From assembly GCF_001659605.2 (NCBI RefSeq), contig NC_035162.2, forward strand, positions 27,519,526 through 27,583,525: 64,000 nt of DNA, given 5' to 3'. Under the pieces are notes generated by a model. That model saw only the letters and a program-made list of their open reading frames with translations, searched no databases and was not told where the DNA came from. Below are positions 11,858-23,901 of the stretch, one piece after another. Every line of letters starts with the position of its first letter. Position 1 is the stretch's first letter. The position numbers and the translations under genes are program-made. The DNA comes from Manihot esculenta. Taxonomy: Eukaryota > Streptophyta > Magnoliopsida > Malpighiales > Euphorbiaceae.

Positions 11858-12100
11858 GACATTAAACCTGAGCAAAACTTTGATATTGATTGTAACTCTA
11901 ATTCAAAGGATTATTCTATTAAGAAATCCAAGCAACTAAAGTAGAAGCTCTTTCAAAAGATCAAAGCCATGACAATCAAGTTACTTAGATTTTCACTCGA
12001 GAACATAAGTTCGAAGATGAGTACGTATACATTGATCATTTTCTTATTCAAGTGGTTATCAATTCGAAGACTTCCAATATTTCCTTTTTCCTTTCTGAAG
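11858..12100 (+). other. Internal region of element F, second part
   Basis: This continues the F interior after A. It is AT-rich with no intact frame. It ends with TTCCTTTTTCCTTTCTGAAG before the right LTR; this is not a clear polypurine tract, so the LTR boundary is uncertain. Confidence 0.45.
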
Positions 12101-12565
12101 TGGCAATTATGGAAGCAAATAGATTTTTAATTATATCCTAGTTAGGTTATAATTTATTATTATTATCCTTTTATGAGTAGGATAGATTTAGTTTTTCTTA
12201 TTGAAATAGGATTACCATATGTTTTCCTATTTCAACAAGGATTTATTTTATTTTGTTATTTCAATTAAGATTTTTTTTCCCTATTCCAACTCGAATTAGG
12301 AGATATTTGAATATAATTATCCTTTATTTTGTACAAAAAAAATTTTAAATTTGATGTTTTTCTCCATAATGAGAATTCTTAGTTGAACTTTAGTTCTTCT
12401 TCTATCCATTACAAAGATAGTTAATTCTATGAGTTTCTCTATGATTAGTAACTTATCGAGGATCTTTCTTTATGGCGTTCTAGTATGGGTTTTTTTTTTT
12501 ATAACTTGATCATCTTCATTTCTAGTCACACTTATTTATTATGGGTACAGTAGAGTAACTCTTAG
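12101..12565 (+). repeat. Right LTR of element F, first of three pieces
   Basis: This matches the left LTR from 1296 and ends at the CTTAG target site of B (12561-12565). It resumes at 22107-22125, is broken again by E, and finishes at 24359-24416 with TTCCACATCA. It contains a long T run near 12490-12500. Confidence 0.6.
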
Positions 12566-14756
12566 TGTAACGACCCCAAAATGGACCGTCACCGGCGCTA
12601 GGACTCAGGTCGGCTTAAGGCCGCCAGAACCCGTAGCAAGCCTGCTATACTCTCTGTGTACCTGTAAACCTCATACATGATCATACATTTTATGTGAAAA
12701 TAAAACTCTTTTCTGAACCAAGGCTCAACCTGTGCATGCACTGTCTCTGTACTCTGTACTCATGTACTCTGTACTCTGTATCCCTGACTAGAGCTTGCTC
12801 TAGATGGGTTAACTCATACCTGTTAAGCCTGGTTTTCACATACAGGAAAACATATATACATATACAGATCATGTACAAAACATACATCACTAGGTCTAGG
12901 TCAAGCAACAACTATTACATCTCTTTAATATTACATGTCCACTCTAAGCTATTACAGATCTCTTTACTTTTCCTGTACTCTGCTGGACTGTCCCTGTACA
13001 CTGTACACTGAACCTGCAAAACTGGGGTTAAGGGAGTGGGATGAGCTCTATAGCCCAGTGAGTAGAACAGTAAAACATCTCAGTAAAATATGATCTCATG
13101 GAATGCACCATATCACAGACAAGCCACATCAAGAGTAAACCTGCACCACATAGTCCCAGTAACTCTGTGCCAGGGCGTAGTCAAAGGCTCCTGGACTTCC
13201 TGTCATATATGTATATGTGTATATAACACCATTGTACTTACCATTGCCAGGGCGTAGTCAAAGGCTCCTGAACTTTACTATATACCTGCCAGGGCGTAGT
13301 CATAGGCTCCTGGACTTTACTATACCTGCCAGGGCGTAGTCAAAGGCTCCTGGACTTCCTGTCTGAGACTATTGGATCATTCAGCATTCACTCACATCAT
13401 CAAATAACGATGCAATGCAACATATTCGTGAATACTAATGCAATCATCCTATGGCATAAACATGATGCATGAGATATGCTCAAAAGCAGTTTGTAGTTCA
13501 ATTAAAAGTCATAAGTTTAGTTCCAGTCACCTCTGGCTATCTGGACTGACTGACTCTGCAGGCTCTGAACCTCTGGAGCAGTACTCACTGCTGCTCTCTC
13601 TGGTTCCTCTGGTCTGTACCTATACAGATGGACTTAAATGAGGGACCAAACTAACGTATCAATACCTCTATTAAACTTCCCAAGAATCCCCTTAAACTCA
13701 CACAACTATCCATGCAAAGCATGCAAAAGAAAGCTGGACAGGACACTTTCGGCGGCAGGTTCGGCGGCCGAATGTCCTCTCCAGAGATGAAACTCAAGCA
13801 CCTTCGGCGGCACCTTCGGCGGCCGAATCCCCCAAACAGAGCCGAACATGCACAACTCGCGGGGGCAAGCTGTGGCAGCCTAAGCCACCATGCAAGAGGT
13901 TCGGCGGCCGAATGAACCTTCGGCTGCCGAACCTGAGTTCATCCAGAACTCAGCTTCAACGGCAAACCATCTCCTCCTTCCCTTCAATAACTCCAAACAT
14001 GCATATACCAATTCCTCAACACACATATACATAAGTATATGATCACAGGGGTCCAAAACTATCTAATAACCCCAAACAACAAATCAAACATAACACATAA
14101 ACATGTATACAAACATAAATCATCAAAAACTACCATGAATAACCTAAGCATGCTTCTCCTTCCTTTCACCCTTCAGAAAACATATAAACAGGGTCTAAAA
14201 CTGCCCTTACCTCTGGAAACAGGAAGATACACACACTGAACAAAGGAAAAACAGATCAACCTCTCTTCAAACTCTCAAAATCTCAAAAGCGTAACTTTTG
14301 TTTCTCTCAACTCTCTCAACTCTCAACACCTTTGCAAGCACCTCAAACTGCTGTAAGAACAACCAAAAACATGTACAGATGAGTCATAAGAGACGTGGCC
14401 ATTCCATGGCAAGAATCTGAGGCCAACACTTGTCAAAAAACATGACTCAGCTCACTAGCCAACTCAGCTTCGGCTGCCCAATCGCATGCGAAACCATGCA
14501 ACATTCGGGGGCCGAACTTTACCTTCGGAAGCCGAACATTGAGCACTTTCGGCGGCCGAACTTATCTTCGGCGGCCGAACTTGGCTCCTCTGCCTTGGTT
14601 CATTTCAACTCAAAACTCAAAACTAAAGAACTGTAAAACCATAAAACACCTCATAACACATAGAAACCATAACTCCTACCCTTATATAGAATCCCAACAC
14701 CCCGGATTCCATCAGACAAAAGGAATTCCGGTGCCGGATTCTAGCCGGGTATTACA
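12566..14756 (-). repeat. 3' LTR of element B
   Basis: It begins, in element orientation, TGTAATACCCGG and ends GGGGTCGTTACA. It holds a hairpin-repeat zone (13170-13353), the CATATTCGTGAA block (about 13420), TTCGGC-type clusters (about 13747-13935 and 14470-14582), and TATATAAG on the minus strand near 14692-14698. It retains two stretches (23 and 19 bp) lost from the other LTR. Confidence 0.93.
13170..13353 (-). repeat. Four CCAGG/CCTGG hairpin units in the B LTR
   Basis: Units at 13170-13194, 13247-13271, 13289-13313 and 13329-13353 each have CCAGG and CCTGG arms around a 15-nt loop containing GCGTAGTC on the plus strand. The second unit reads CCTGA in this LTR but CCTGG in the other LTR. 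The equivalent zone there is about 20556-20745. On the element RNA each unit could fold as a 5-bp stem. Confidence 0.75.
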
Positions 14757-14793
14757 TTCTCCCCTCCTTAAGAACATTCGTCCTCGGATGTTC
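14757..14793 (-). other. Polypurine tract and inverted repeat of element B
   Basis: AAGGAGGGGAGAA on the minus strand (14769-14757) abuts the 3' LTR. Upstream lies the inverted repeat at 14772-14793 with arms GAACATCCG and CGAATGTTC around AGGA. One mismatch in the left arm distinguishes it from A, C and D. Confidence 0.85.
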
Positions 14794-14833
14794 CTAAAAC
14801 ATACAAAAACAAAACACAAGGAGGAAACTAACC

Positions 14834-17800
14834 TCAAAACAAATATGGATACTGCTGGAGCATAGACTCCCGCGTCTCCCATGTGCACTCTTCTAGATTA
14901 TGGTGGTTCCACAACACTTTCACCATCGGAATTTCCTTGTTCCTTAGCTGTCTGATCTGCGTGTCCAGAATCCGCACTGGCTGCTCTATATAGGTGAGAT
15001 CTGTGTGAATCTCCACCTCAGGCTCACTCAGAACCTGATTCGGATCTGACACAAACCGTCGTAGCATAGAAACATGAAATACCGGGTGAATTCTCTCCAT
15101 AGAAACAGGTAAATCCAGCTTATACGACACATTTCCGATCCTCTGCAACACCTCAAAGGGTCCAATGTACCGTGGAGCTAATTTACCTTTCTTTCCAAAC
15201 CGAACCACTCCTTTCATTGGAGACACTTTCAGCAATACCCAATTACCCTCCTGAAACTCTAACTGCTTCCTACGAACGTCTGCATAACTTTTCTGTCTAC
15301 TCTGAGCTGTTCTAATTCTCTCTCTGATCATGGGCACCATTCTACTGGTAATGTCTACTAACTCTGGCCCTGCAAGAGCCTTCTCTCCTACCTCTTCCCA
15401 GCAAACAGGGGATCTGCACTTCCTCCCATACAAAGCTTCATAAGGAGCCATCCCAATGCTAGCATGATGACTGTTATTGTAGGCAAACTCTACCAAAGGT
15501 AGATGCTGCCTCCAAGAACCGCCAAAGTCTAACACACATAGGCGAAGCATATCCTCTATGGTCTGGATGGTCCTTTCTGACTGTCCATCAGTCTGTGGGT
15601 GGAAAGCAGTACTAAAATCTAACCTTGTGCCCATTGCACTTTGCAGACTCCGCCAAAAGTGGGAGGTAAACTGAGGTCCTCTGTCTGAAACTATAGACAC
15701 TGGGACTCCATGTAATCTCACTATCTCATCCAGATAAACCTGTGCCAACTTATCCACAGAATAGTTACTCCGTACTGGAAGAAAATGAGCAGATTTCGTG
15801 AGTCTGTCCACAATCACCCATATCGAGTCTATCCTGTTGGACGCTACTGGTAAACCCACTACAAAATCCATGGCTATGTTCTCCCATTTCCATTCTGGAA
15901 TCGGTAATGGGTTAAGCATTCCGGTTGGTTTCTGATGCTCTAATTTCACCCTCTGACATACCTCACAGGCTGTCACGAATTGCGCCACTTCTTTCTTCAT
16001 GGCTGGCCACCAATAAACCCTTTTCAGATCCTGATACATCTTGGTAGCTCCTGGGTGAACACTATACCTCGCATTATGAGCTTCCCTCATAATGTCTTCC
16101 TTCACATTGCCCCTATCTGGTACACAAAGTCGACTCCCATAGCGAAGGATCCCTTTGCTGTCAAATCTGAACTCTGCACTATTGCCTGACTGAACCGTCC
16201 TGGCAATTTTCATCAACTCAGGGTCCTCGTGCTGTCTCTGAGCTATCTGCTCCAGAAACACAGGTGTCACTCTCATCTGTGCTATCAACGCACCTGTACC
16301 AGACAACTCTAACTGTAATCCCTCGTCAAAGAGCTTATAAAGCTCCATCACAACCGGTCTCCGCTCTGCTGCTATATGGGATAAACTGCCTAGTGACTTC
16401 CGGCTTAGGGCGTCTGCGACAACATTCGCCTTACCCGGATGATACTGGATCTTACACTCATAATCACTGAGCAATTCGACCCATCTTCTTTGCCGCAAAT
16501 TCAGCTCTCTCTGACTTAAGATGTACTGTAAACTCTTGTGATCGGTGAAGATCTCGCATTTAACCCCGTAGAGGTAATGCCGCCACATCTTAAGTGCAAA
16601 GATAACTGCTGCCATCTCTAGGTCATGGGTAGGGTAATTCAACTCGTGCTTCTTCAACTGTCTAGAAGCATAAGCGATTACTCTATCACTCTGCATCAAT
16701 ACACAACCCAATCCCACTCGAGATGCGTCACAGAACACTGTGAACTCTTCATTACTGACAGGCAGAGCTAACACTGGTGCTGTTGTCAATCTCCTCTTGA
16801 GCTCCTCAAAGCTCTCTTCACACTGGTCTGACCAGATAAACTTCTGGTTCTTCTGAGTCAATTTGGTCATAGGAGCTGCTATCTTTGAGAAGTTCTGAAC
16901 GAACCTCCTGTAGTAACCTGCCAGTCCCAGAAAGCTTTTAATCTCAGTCACTGTCATGGGTCTGGGCCAGTTAGCTACAGCCTCTATCTTCTTGGGGTCT
17001 ACCTCAATACCCTCTGCTGATACCACATGTCCCAAGAAGGCAATGCTCCGTAACCAAAACTCACACTTCGAGAACTTGGCATATAAACCATGCTCTCTCA
17101 GTGTCTGCAAAACGATCCTCAGATGCTGGGCATGCTCCTCTGCATCTCTGGAATACACTAAGATATCATCGATAAACACAATGACAAAGTGATCCAGAAA
17201 CTCACTGAATACCCTGTTCATGAGATCCATAAATGCTGCAGGGGCGTTAGTCAACCCGAACGGCATCACTAAGAACTCATAATGCCCATATCTCGTCCGG
17301 AAAGTTGTCTTAGGCACATCTGCCTCTCTGACTCTCAACTAATGATACCCAGATCTCAGATCTATTTTCGAGAAACAACCTGCTCCAGCTAGCTGGTCAA
17401 ATAGATCATCAATCCGAGGTAAGGGATACCTATTCTTGATAGTGACCTTGTTCAACTGTCTGTAGTCGATACAAAGTCTAAGGGATCCATCCTTCTTTCT
17501 AACAAAGAGCACTGGAGCACCCCAAGGTGAGGTACTAGGGCGGATGAAACCCTTATCTACCAAGTCCTGCAACTGTTCTTTCAACTCTATTAACTCAGCT
17601 GGCGCCATCCTGTAGGGAGGTATAGAGATAGGTCTGGTACCTGGCAGTAATTCAATTTCAAACCCTATCTCCCTATCAGGTGGTAGTCCTGGCAAATCGT
17701 CTGGGAACACATCGAGAAACTCTCGGACTACTGGTACTGTGGCTGGTTCCCTAACCTGACTATCTAGCTCTCTCACATGAGCTAGAAACCCCTGACAACC

Positions 17801-19732
17801 CCTCCTAAGCAAACGACGAGCCTGAAGGGCTGAAATCATACCTCTGGGTGTACCTCTCCTATCTCCTCTGAAGACACACTCTGACCCATCCTAGTCTCTG
17901 AGACTCACTAGTTTCTCTCGACAGTCCAACGTAGCACTATATGCAGATAGCCAATCCATCCCTAGAATGACATCAAAATCTGTCAAGTCTAGAACCACAA
18001 GGTCAGCTGGAAGGCATCTACCCTCTATAAACACTGGACTGAAACGACAGACTGACACTGCCACTGATGGGTCACATCTAGGTCCACTGACCCAGAGAGG
18101 ATACTCTAACTCAGAACTGATCAAACCCAACCTCTCTATGGCTCTCGAAGCAATAAAGGAATGAGAAGCACCGGGGTCCATCAAAGCATACACATCTGAA
18201 CACCCAATGATGAGATTACCTGACACCACTGTGTTCAACGTGTTAGCCTCCTCCTGTGTCACTGTGAAAATCCGTGCTGGGGCTACCGGATTTCCACCTC
18301 GGGAACCTGCTGCTGAAGTAGAGGCTACCCCTCTCCCTCTACCTCTGCCACTACTCTGAGGCATGACTGGAGCTACTGGCCGTACAACTGGCTGTACCAC
18401 ACTGCCTGAACTCATCTGCTGGGATGGTGCAAAAGTCATCTGCGGACAATCCCGAGCAATATGCCCTTCCTGTCCACATCGAAAACAAGCTGTAGATCCC
18501 AACCGACAAACTCCTCCATGTGGTTTTCCGCATCGTCTGCAGACTGGAGCTGTGCCAGAGCTTGAGCCACTACCTATTCCCAGACCTGACTTGACTTTAT
18601 TCCAGAACTTACTCTTTGTTCCTTTTGCTCTGTCCCATCTTTTACTGCTTGGTGTGGGGGCTTTAGAACCCGAAGCTTGTGCCTGTGACTGTTTCTGAAT
18701 ATTGGCACTAGCTTCCATTTTCCTGGCTGCGTCTACTATTGTATGGAAACTCTCCTTTTCTGCTGGAAGAATCAAGGAAGCATACCTGGGATGCAGTCTC
18801 ATAGTATATCTCCTTGCTTTCTTCTGATCAGTATCATAGGCTTGACCCACGTACTGAAGCAGATCCAGGAACTTATCTGTGAATTCATCAACACTCATCT
18901 CATCTGTCTGTCGCAACTGTTCAAATTCAATTACTTTCATCTCCCTGGAACTATCAGGAAAAGCCCACCCTGCAAACTCATTGGCGAACTCTCCCCATGA
19001 CATACTGTCCATTCTAGGTTCCACATAATTCTTAAACCATTCTCTGGCTTTCCTGCACTTTATTGTGAAACCTGCCATCTCAATGGCTCTCCTATCATCT
19101 GCTCCCAATTCACTGGTGATCATCCTAACTGCTCTGAGGTAATCAAATGGATCATCTCCCGTATTGTATTTAGGAGCATCCAATTTCAAGTACTCCGTCA
19201 TTTGGACTTTACCTCCAGATGAGCTAGGTTCATGTCTGTCAACAACAGGGGCTACTGGTTCTGGTGGTGGTACTGGGTCATTTGGCTCTAGGTGTGCTGC
19301 ACTTGGATGGGTAGGGGAAGATGGATACATCGGATATGGTGGATAGTAAGGATAAGGCATATAAGGCATATAAGGAGGATATGGCACAAAACTCGAGTAC
19401 TCCGACATACCTCCCATCGGATACTCTGGATAGCCAAAACCTGAGGTCTGAGCACCTCCCTGCGACTCTCCCATACCTTCCTCAAAACTGCCTATACCCA
19501 TGCTATCATCTCTAGACTGATCAATCTCCATAGCTTCCCTCCTTTCCTCTGATCTTCCTCCCCTAGCTGTACCTCTTTTGCTCTCGTCGACAGACCTTCT
19601 AGGGTCTATTGACATACCTTCCCTGCTAGATCTCTGAGACCTTGCCCTTGGCAATGCAGGAGGACGAGCAGCTGGTCTCTCACTCTCTGGTGGGACTCCA
19701 GTCAATCGAGCTGATCGACGAGTTCCTCGCAT
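14834..19732 (-). pseudogene. Gag-pol polyprotein of element B with two nonsense codons
   Basis: A single 1633-codon frame runs from [10 protein letters not shown] (ATG at 19732) to the stop at 14834. It encodes a gag capsid domain, the zinc knuckle CFRCGQEGHIARDC (about 18487-18444), a protease with DPGAS (about 18180), RT with FIDDILVYS (about 17185-17160), RNase H, an H2C2 and D,D-E integrase, and a C-terminal chromodomain ending at LQQYPYLF. Two TAG codons, at 17891-17893 (after SLRD) and 17339-17341 (after SGYH), stand where C has glutamine. There is no frameshift, so only two point changes separate it from an open frame. The gag start is chosen because MRGTRR is conserved in all four families; the frame is open 12 codons further upstream. 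Confidence 0.93.
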
Positions 19733-19741
19733 CTTTCCTCT

Positions 19742-19752
19742 CTGGAAATACA
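19742..19752 (-). promoter_or_regulatory. Splice-acceptor-like site before gag of B
   Basis: The minus strand reads GTATTTCCAG, ending at 19742, 9 nt before the gag ATG at 19732. The matching donor-like site CAGAG/GTAAGG lies in the 5' LTR at 21575/21574. Splicing between them would remove about 1.8 kb including the primer-binding site. The evidence is comparative only. Confidence 0.45.
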
Positions 19753-19935
19753 ACATATAACATACCACTTTAGCACATAAACATCACATATCATACACAT
19801 ACAATACTCAAGGCATATCATAGCAGATAGGACTCAAGACCCTATCCTAGTGGACATGATTTCCTATTATGCTTGACCACTTCTAACCTGTCTGAGCCCA
19901 ACACTGTCTCTATAGGTCCGATCATGTGAACCTAG

Positions 19936-19948
19936 GGCTCTGATACCA
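19936..19948 (-). other. Primer-binding site of element B (initiator tRNA-Met)
   Basis: TGGTATCAGAGCC on the minus strand lies 3 nt (GAT) after the LTR end and matches the initiator tRNA-Met 3' end. Confidence 0.92.
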
Positions 19949-19951
19949 ATC

Positions 19952-22101
19952 TGTAACGACCCCAAAATGGACCGTCACCGGCGCTAGGACTCAGGTCGGC
20001 TTAAGGCCACCAGAACCCGTAGCAAGCCTGCTATACTCTCTGTGTACCTGTAAACCTCATACATGATCATACATTTTATGTGAAAATAAAACTCTTTTCT
20101 GAACCAAGGCTCAACCTGTGCATGCACTGTCTCTGTACTCTGTACTCATGTACTTTGTACTCTGTATCCCTGACTAGAGCTTGCTCTAGATGGGTTAACT
20201 CATACCTGTTAAGCCTGGTTTTCACATACAGGAAAACATATATACATATACAGATCATGTACAAAACATACATCACTAGGTCTAGGTCAAGCAACAACTA
20301 TTACATCTCTTTAATATTACATGTCCACTCTAAGCTATTACAGATCTCTTTACTTTTCCTGTACTCTGCTGGACTGTCCCTGTACACTGTACACTGAACC
20401 TGCAAAACTGGGGTTAAGGGAGTGGGATGAGCTCTATAGCCCAGTGAGTAGAACAGTAAAACATCTCAGTAAAATATGATCTCATGGAATGCACCATATC
20501 ACAGACAAGCCACATCAAGAGTAAACCTGTCACCACATAGTCCCAGTAACTCTGTGCCAGGGCGTAGTCAAAGGCTCCTGGACTTCCTGTCATATATGTA
20601 TATGTGTATATAACACCATTGTACTTACCATTGCCAGGGCGTAGTCAAAGGCTCCTGGACTTTACTATATACCTGCCAGGGCGTAGTCATAGGCTCCTGG
20701 ACTTTACTATACCTGCCAGGGCGTAGTCAAAGGCTCCTGGACTTCCTATCTGAGACTATTGGATCATTCAGCATTCACTCACATCATCAAATAACGATGC
20801 AATACAATCATCCTATGGCATAAACATGATGCATGAGATATGCTCAAAAGCAGTTTGTAGTTCAATTAAAAGTCATAAGTTTAGTTCCAGTCACCTCTGG
20901 CTATCTGGACTGACTGACTCTGCAGGCTCTGAACCTCTGGAGCAGTACTCACTGCTGCTCTCTCTGGTTCCTCTGGTCTGTACCTATACAGATGGACTTA
21001 AATGAGGGACCAAACTAACGTATCAATACCTCTATTAAACTTCCCAAGAATCCCCTTAAACTCACACAACTATCCATGCAAAGCATGCAAAAGAAAGCTG
21101 GACAGGACACTTTCGGCGGCAGGTTCGGCGGCCGAATGTCCTCTCCAGAGACGAAACTCAAGCACCTTCGGCGGCACCTTCGGCGGCCGAATCCCCCAAA
21201 CAGAGCCGAACATGCACAACTCGCGGGGGCAAGCTGTGGCAGCCTAAGCCACCATGCAAGAGGTTCGGCGGCCGAATGAACCTTCGGCTGCCGAACCTGA
21301 GTTCATCCAGAACTCAGCTTCAACGGCAAACCATCTCCTCCTTCCCTTCAATAACTCCAAACATGCATATACCAATTCCTCAACACACATATACATAAGT
21401 ATATGATCACAGGGGTCCAAAACTATCTAATAACCCCAAATAACAAATCAAACATAACACATAAACATGTATACAAACATAAATCATCAAAAACTACCAT
21501 GAATAACCTAAGCATGCTTCTCCTTCCTTTCACCCTTCAGAAAACATATAAACAGGGTCTAAAACTGCCCTTACCTCTGGAAACAGGAAGATACACACAC
21601 TGAACAAAGGAAAAACAGATCAACCTCTCTTCAAACTCTCAAAATCTCAAAAGCGTAACTTTTGTTTCTCTCAACTCTCTCAACTCTCAACACCTTTGCA
21701 AGCACCTCAAACTGCTGTAAGAACAACCAAAAACATGTACAGATGAGTCATAAGAGACGTGGCCATTCCATGGCAAGAATCTGAGGCCAACACTTGTCAA
21801 AAAACATGACTCAGCTCACTAGCCAACTCAGCTTCGGCTGCCCAATTGCATGCGAAACCATGCAACATTCGGGGGCCGAACTTTACCTTCGGAAGCCGAA
21901 CATTGAGCACTTTCGGCGGCCGAACTTGGCTCCTCTGCCTTGGTTCATTTCAACTCAAAACTCAAAACTAAAGAACTGTAAAACCATAAAACACCTCATA
22001 ACACATAGAAACCATAACTCCTACCCTTATATAGAATCCCAACACCCCGGATTCCATCAGACAAAAGGAATTCCGGTGCCAGATTCTAGCCGGGTATTAC
22101 A
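19952..22101 (-). repeat. 5' LTR of element B
   Basis: This 2150-bp LTR matches 12566-14756. Relative to that copy it has lost 23 bp near 20800 (the CATATTCGTGAA block) and 19 bp near 21925 (one TTCGGCGGCCGAA copy). The donor-like site is at 21575/21574. Few other changes were noticed, so the insertion is fairly recent. Confidence 0.93.
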
Positions 22102-22106
22102 CTTAG

Positions 22107-22125
22107 AAATTATTTAGTCTCGTTC
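22107..22125 (+). repeat. Right LTR of element F, middle piece
   Basis: Nineteen bases of the F LTR lie between the end of B and the start of E. They end with the E target site CGTTC at 22121-22125. Confidence 0.6.
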
Positions 22126-22577
22126 TGATACAGGACTATTTAGACTCCGTCAAGAGTTTCAACCAATATGGTTTGGTTAAAATGAAATAAGAGAAAAGAT
22201 AGGCTAAAAGACGAAAAGTCTTATTGAAATTTCTTAAAAAATTAGAAAGTGAGTTCCTAATAACCAAGGGCGGCTATTTATAATAGAAATAAAATCCTAA
22301 TATGCAAAAATAATCCTAATCCTAATAGGAGTCTAAAATCATAATAGCCAAGGGAGGCTATTTACAATAGAAATAAAATCCTAATATGCAAAAATAATCC
22401 TAATCCTAATAGTAGTCTAAAATCCTAATAGCCAAGGGAGGCTATTTATAATAGAAATAAAATCCTAATATGCAAAAATATAAAAATACCCAAAATATCC
22501 AAAAATAATAATTAAAATGCAAAAGTTAGCCCCAGTCCAAGTCTGCCGTAAAATCCAAGGCTAGTTGCTCTGTGTCA
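22126..22577 (-). repeat. 3' LTR of E with triplicated TATA unit
   Basis: In element orientation it starts TGACACAGAG and ends GTCCTGTATCA. An about 84-bp unit is present three times (roughly 22254-22490); each carries CCAAGG(G), CTATTTA(T/C)AATAG and AAATCCTAATATGC on the plus strand. On the minus strand the unit carries TATAAATAG, or the variant TGTAAATAG, which is the likely promoter. Confidence 0.85.
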
Positions 22578-23875
22578 TTCCCTTCCACTTGTAAAAAACT
22601 CGTCCTCGAGTTGCCATCAGCAGGGTAGTACTGAAATAGATCTGCCACATTAAACGTCTTGGAAATTTTCATTTCATGTGGGAGGTCAAGAACATAGGCA
22701 TTGTCATTGATCTTCTGAATGATCTGGAATGGACCAATCTTCTTGGCGTCAAGCTTTTTCTGTCCTCCACCACGCTCCTTGCGTAAATACACCATAACTT
22801 GGTCACCGACATTGAAGGACTTGAAACGCCTATAATTATCAGCTGTAGCTTTATATTTGTCATCGGCTTCTGTAAGGTATTGTTGTACCTGTTTGAAAAC
22901 ATCCATGTGCTGCTTTGCCAAGTTACTTGCTGCAATACTGTTGTAAGCAAATTCCACCTAGTCTTGGAGGATTTCACTCTCCTTTGGACTCATCTTGTAA
23001 TGAGGCAGATTCGGTAATTTTGATCCAGGAATAAGATCAATCTGATGTTGGATATCCCGCGGAGGTGGAAGCTTTGATGATTCCTCCACTATTTTAGGAA
23101 ACTCCTTCAACAGCTCTTTGACGGGTGGTGGTAAAGGTGGTGCATCCTCCATTGTACTTTTTTCTCTTACCAATAAAGCCAGTGTGCCCCCAGATTTCTC
23201 AACTGCGCCTGATAGCTTCTGCACTCCCGTAGAAATAGCAACAACATTCTTCTCTTCCACTTTAGAATGTTTCGCAGAACCGGAAGGCAAGATAGTAATC
23301 TTCTTTTGATTCCATGTGAACATGTATGAGTTCTCCTTCCCTTTATACAAAGCATCAACATCGAACTGCCAAAGGCGACCTAGCAAAATTCCACAGCAAT
23401 CCATATCCACAACATCACAATTAACAAGTTCAGTATAAGATTTACCGATCGAGATAGGCACGCTGCAGATTCTGTTGACCTCAATTGTCGGACCTTCCTT
23501 AATCCATCCGACTTTGTATGGCGAAGGATGCGGCTGTGTAGGCAATTGCAATTTCTCCACCAATTGCTTAGCTATCAGATTCTAGCAACTGCAGCTATCT
23601 ATAATTAGCCTGCAAATTGCCTCTCCTATTCGACACTTTGCCTGAAAAATCTTCCTCCTTTGCGTTTCATCCTCCTGTTTTGTTGAACATAAGATTTTCT
23701 TCACCACATAGGTGACTTCAGGATTGGCGGCCACAGGATTGGCGGCCACATGGGGATGTGCGGCGGCGGCGGGTTGGTGGATTCCCTACTGTAGGGTCAG
23801 CTGTTCGATCATCTCCCTTAATTCTACCAAGGATGCCTCAATCGCAGCAAGTCGTGCCTCTTGGTTATCTGCCAT
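22526..23875 (-). pseudogene. Fused gag-protease-integrase remnant of element E
   Basis: From MADNQEARLAAIEASL at 23875 one 450-codon frame runs without frameshift to a stop at 22526, inside the LTR. It holds a short coiled-coil-like N-terminus, a protease-like region (DCCGILLGRLWQFD near 23390), the segment before RT (PPRDIQHQIDLIPGS near 23050), then at 22957 jumps to the end of the integrase (FAYNS, later KKIGPFQIIQKINDNAYVLD). RT, RNase H and the integrase catalytic core are deleted. Three in-frame TAG codons occur at 23786-23788, 23582-23584 and 22958-22960. The last sits exactly at the deletion junction. Confidence 0.85.
22578..22612 (-). other. Polypurine tract and inverted repeat of element E
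   Basis: AAGTGGAAGGGAA on the minus strand (22590-22578) abuts the LTR. Next to it is an inverted repeat with 6-nt arms AACTCG and CGAGTT around AGGA (22597-22612), analogous in place and loop to the longer one in A-D. Confidence 0.75.
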
Positions 23876-23886
23876 TGTCGAACTTC

Positions 23887-23898
23887 GCTCTGATACCA
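23887..23898 (-). other. Primer-binding site of element E (initiator tRNA-Met)
   Basis: TGGTATCAGAGC on the minus strand lies 3 nt from the LTR end. Confidence 0.9.
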
Positions 23899-23901
23899 AT
23901 C

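Larger units (their letters stand above)
12566..22101 (-). mobile_element. Element B: near-complete Tekay-like gypsy retrotransposon
   Basis: The 9536-bp element is flanked by CTTAG at 12561-12565 and 22102-22106. LTRs are 12566-14756 (2191 bp) and 19952-22101 (2150 bp). It has a primer-binding site, a polypurine tract and one gag-pol frame broken by two TAG codons. It lies inside the right LTR of F, so it is younger than F. All coding domains including the chromodomain are present, so it was an autonomous element that has decayed slightly. Confidence 0.95.

Noticed and set aside
13170..13353. Regularly spaced repeats that might suggest a CRISPR array
   Set aside because: There are four imperfect units inside a plant LTR, with uneven and non-unique spacers and no cas genes. 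They are the leader hairpin units.
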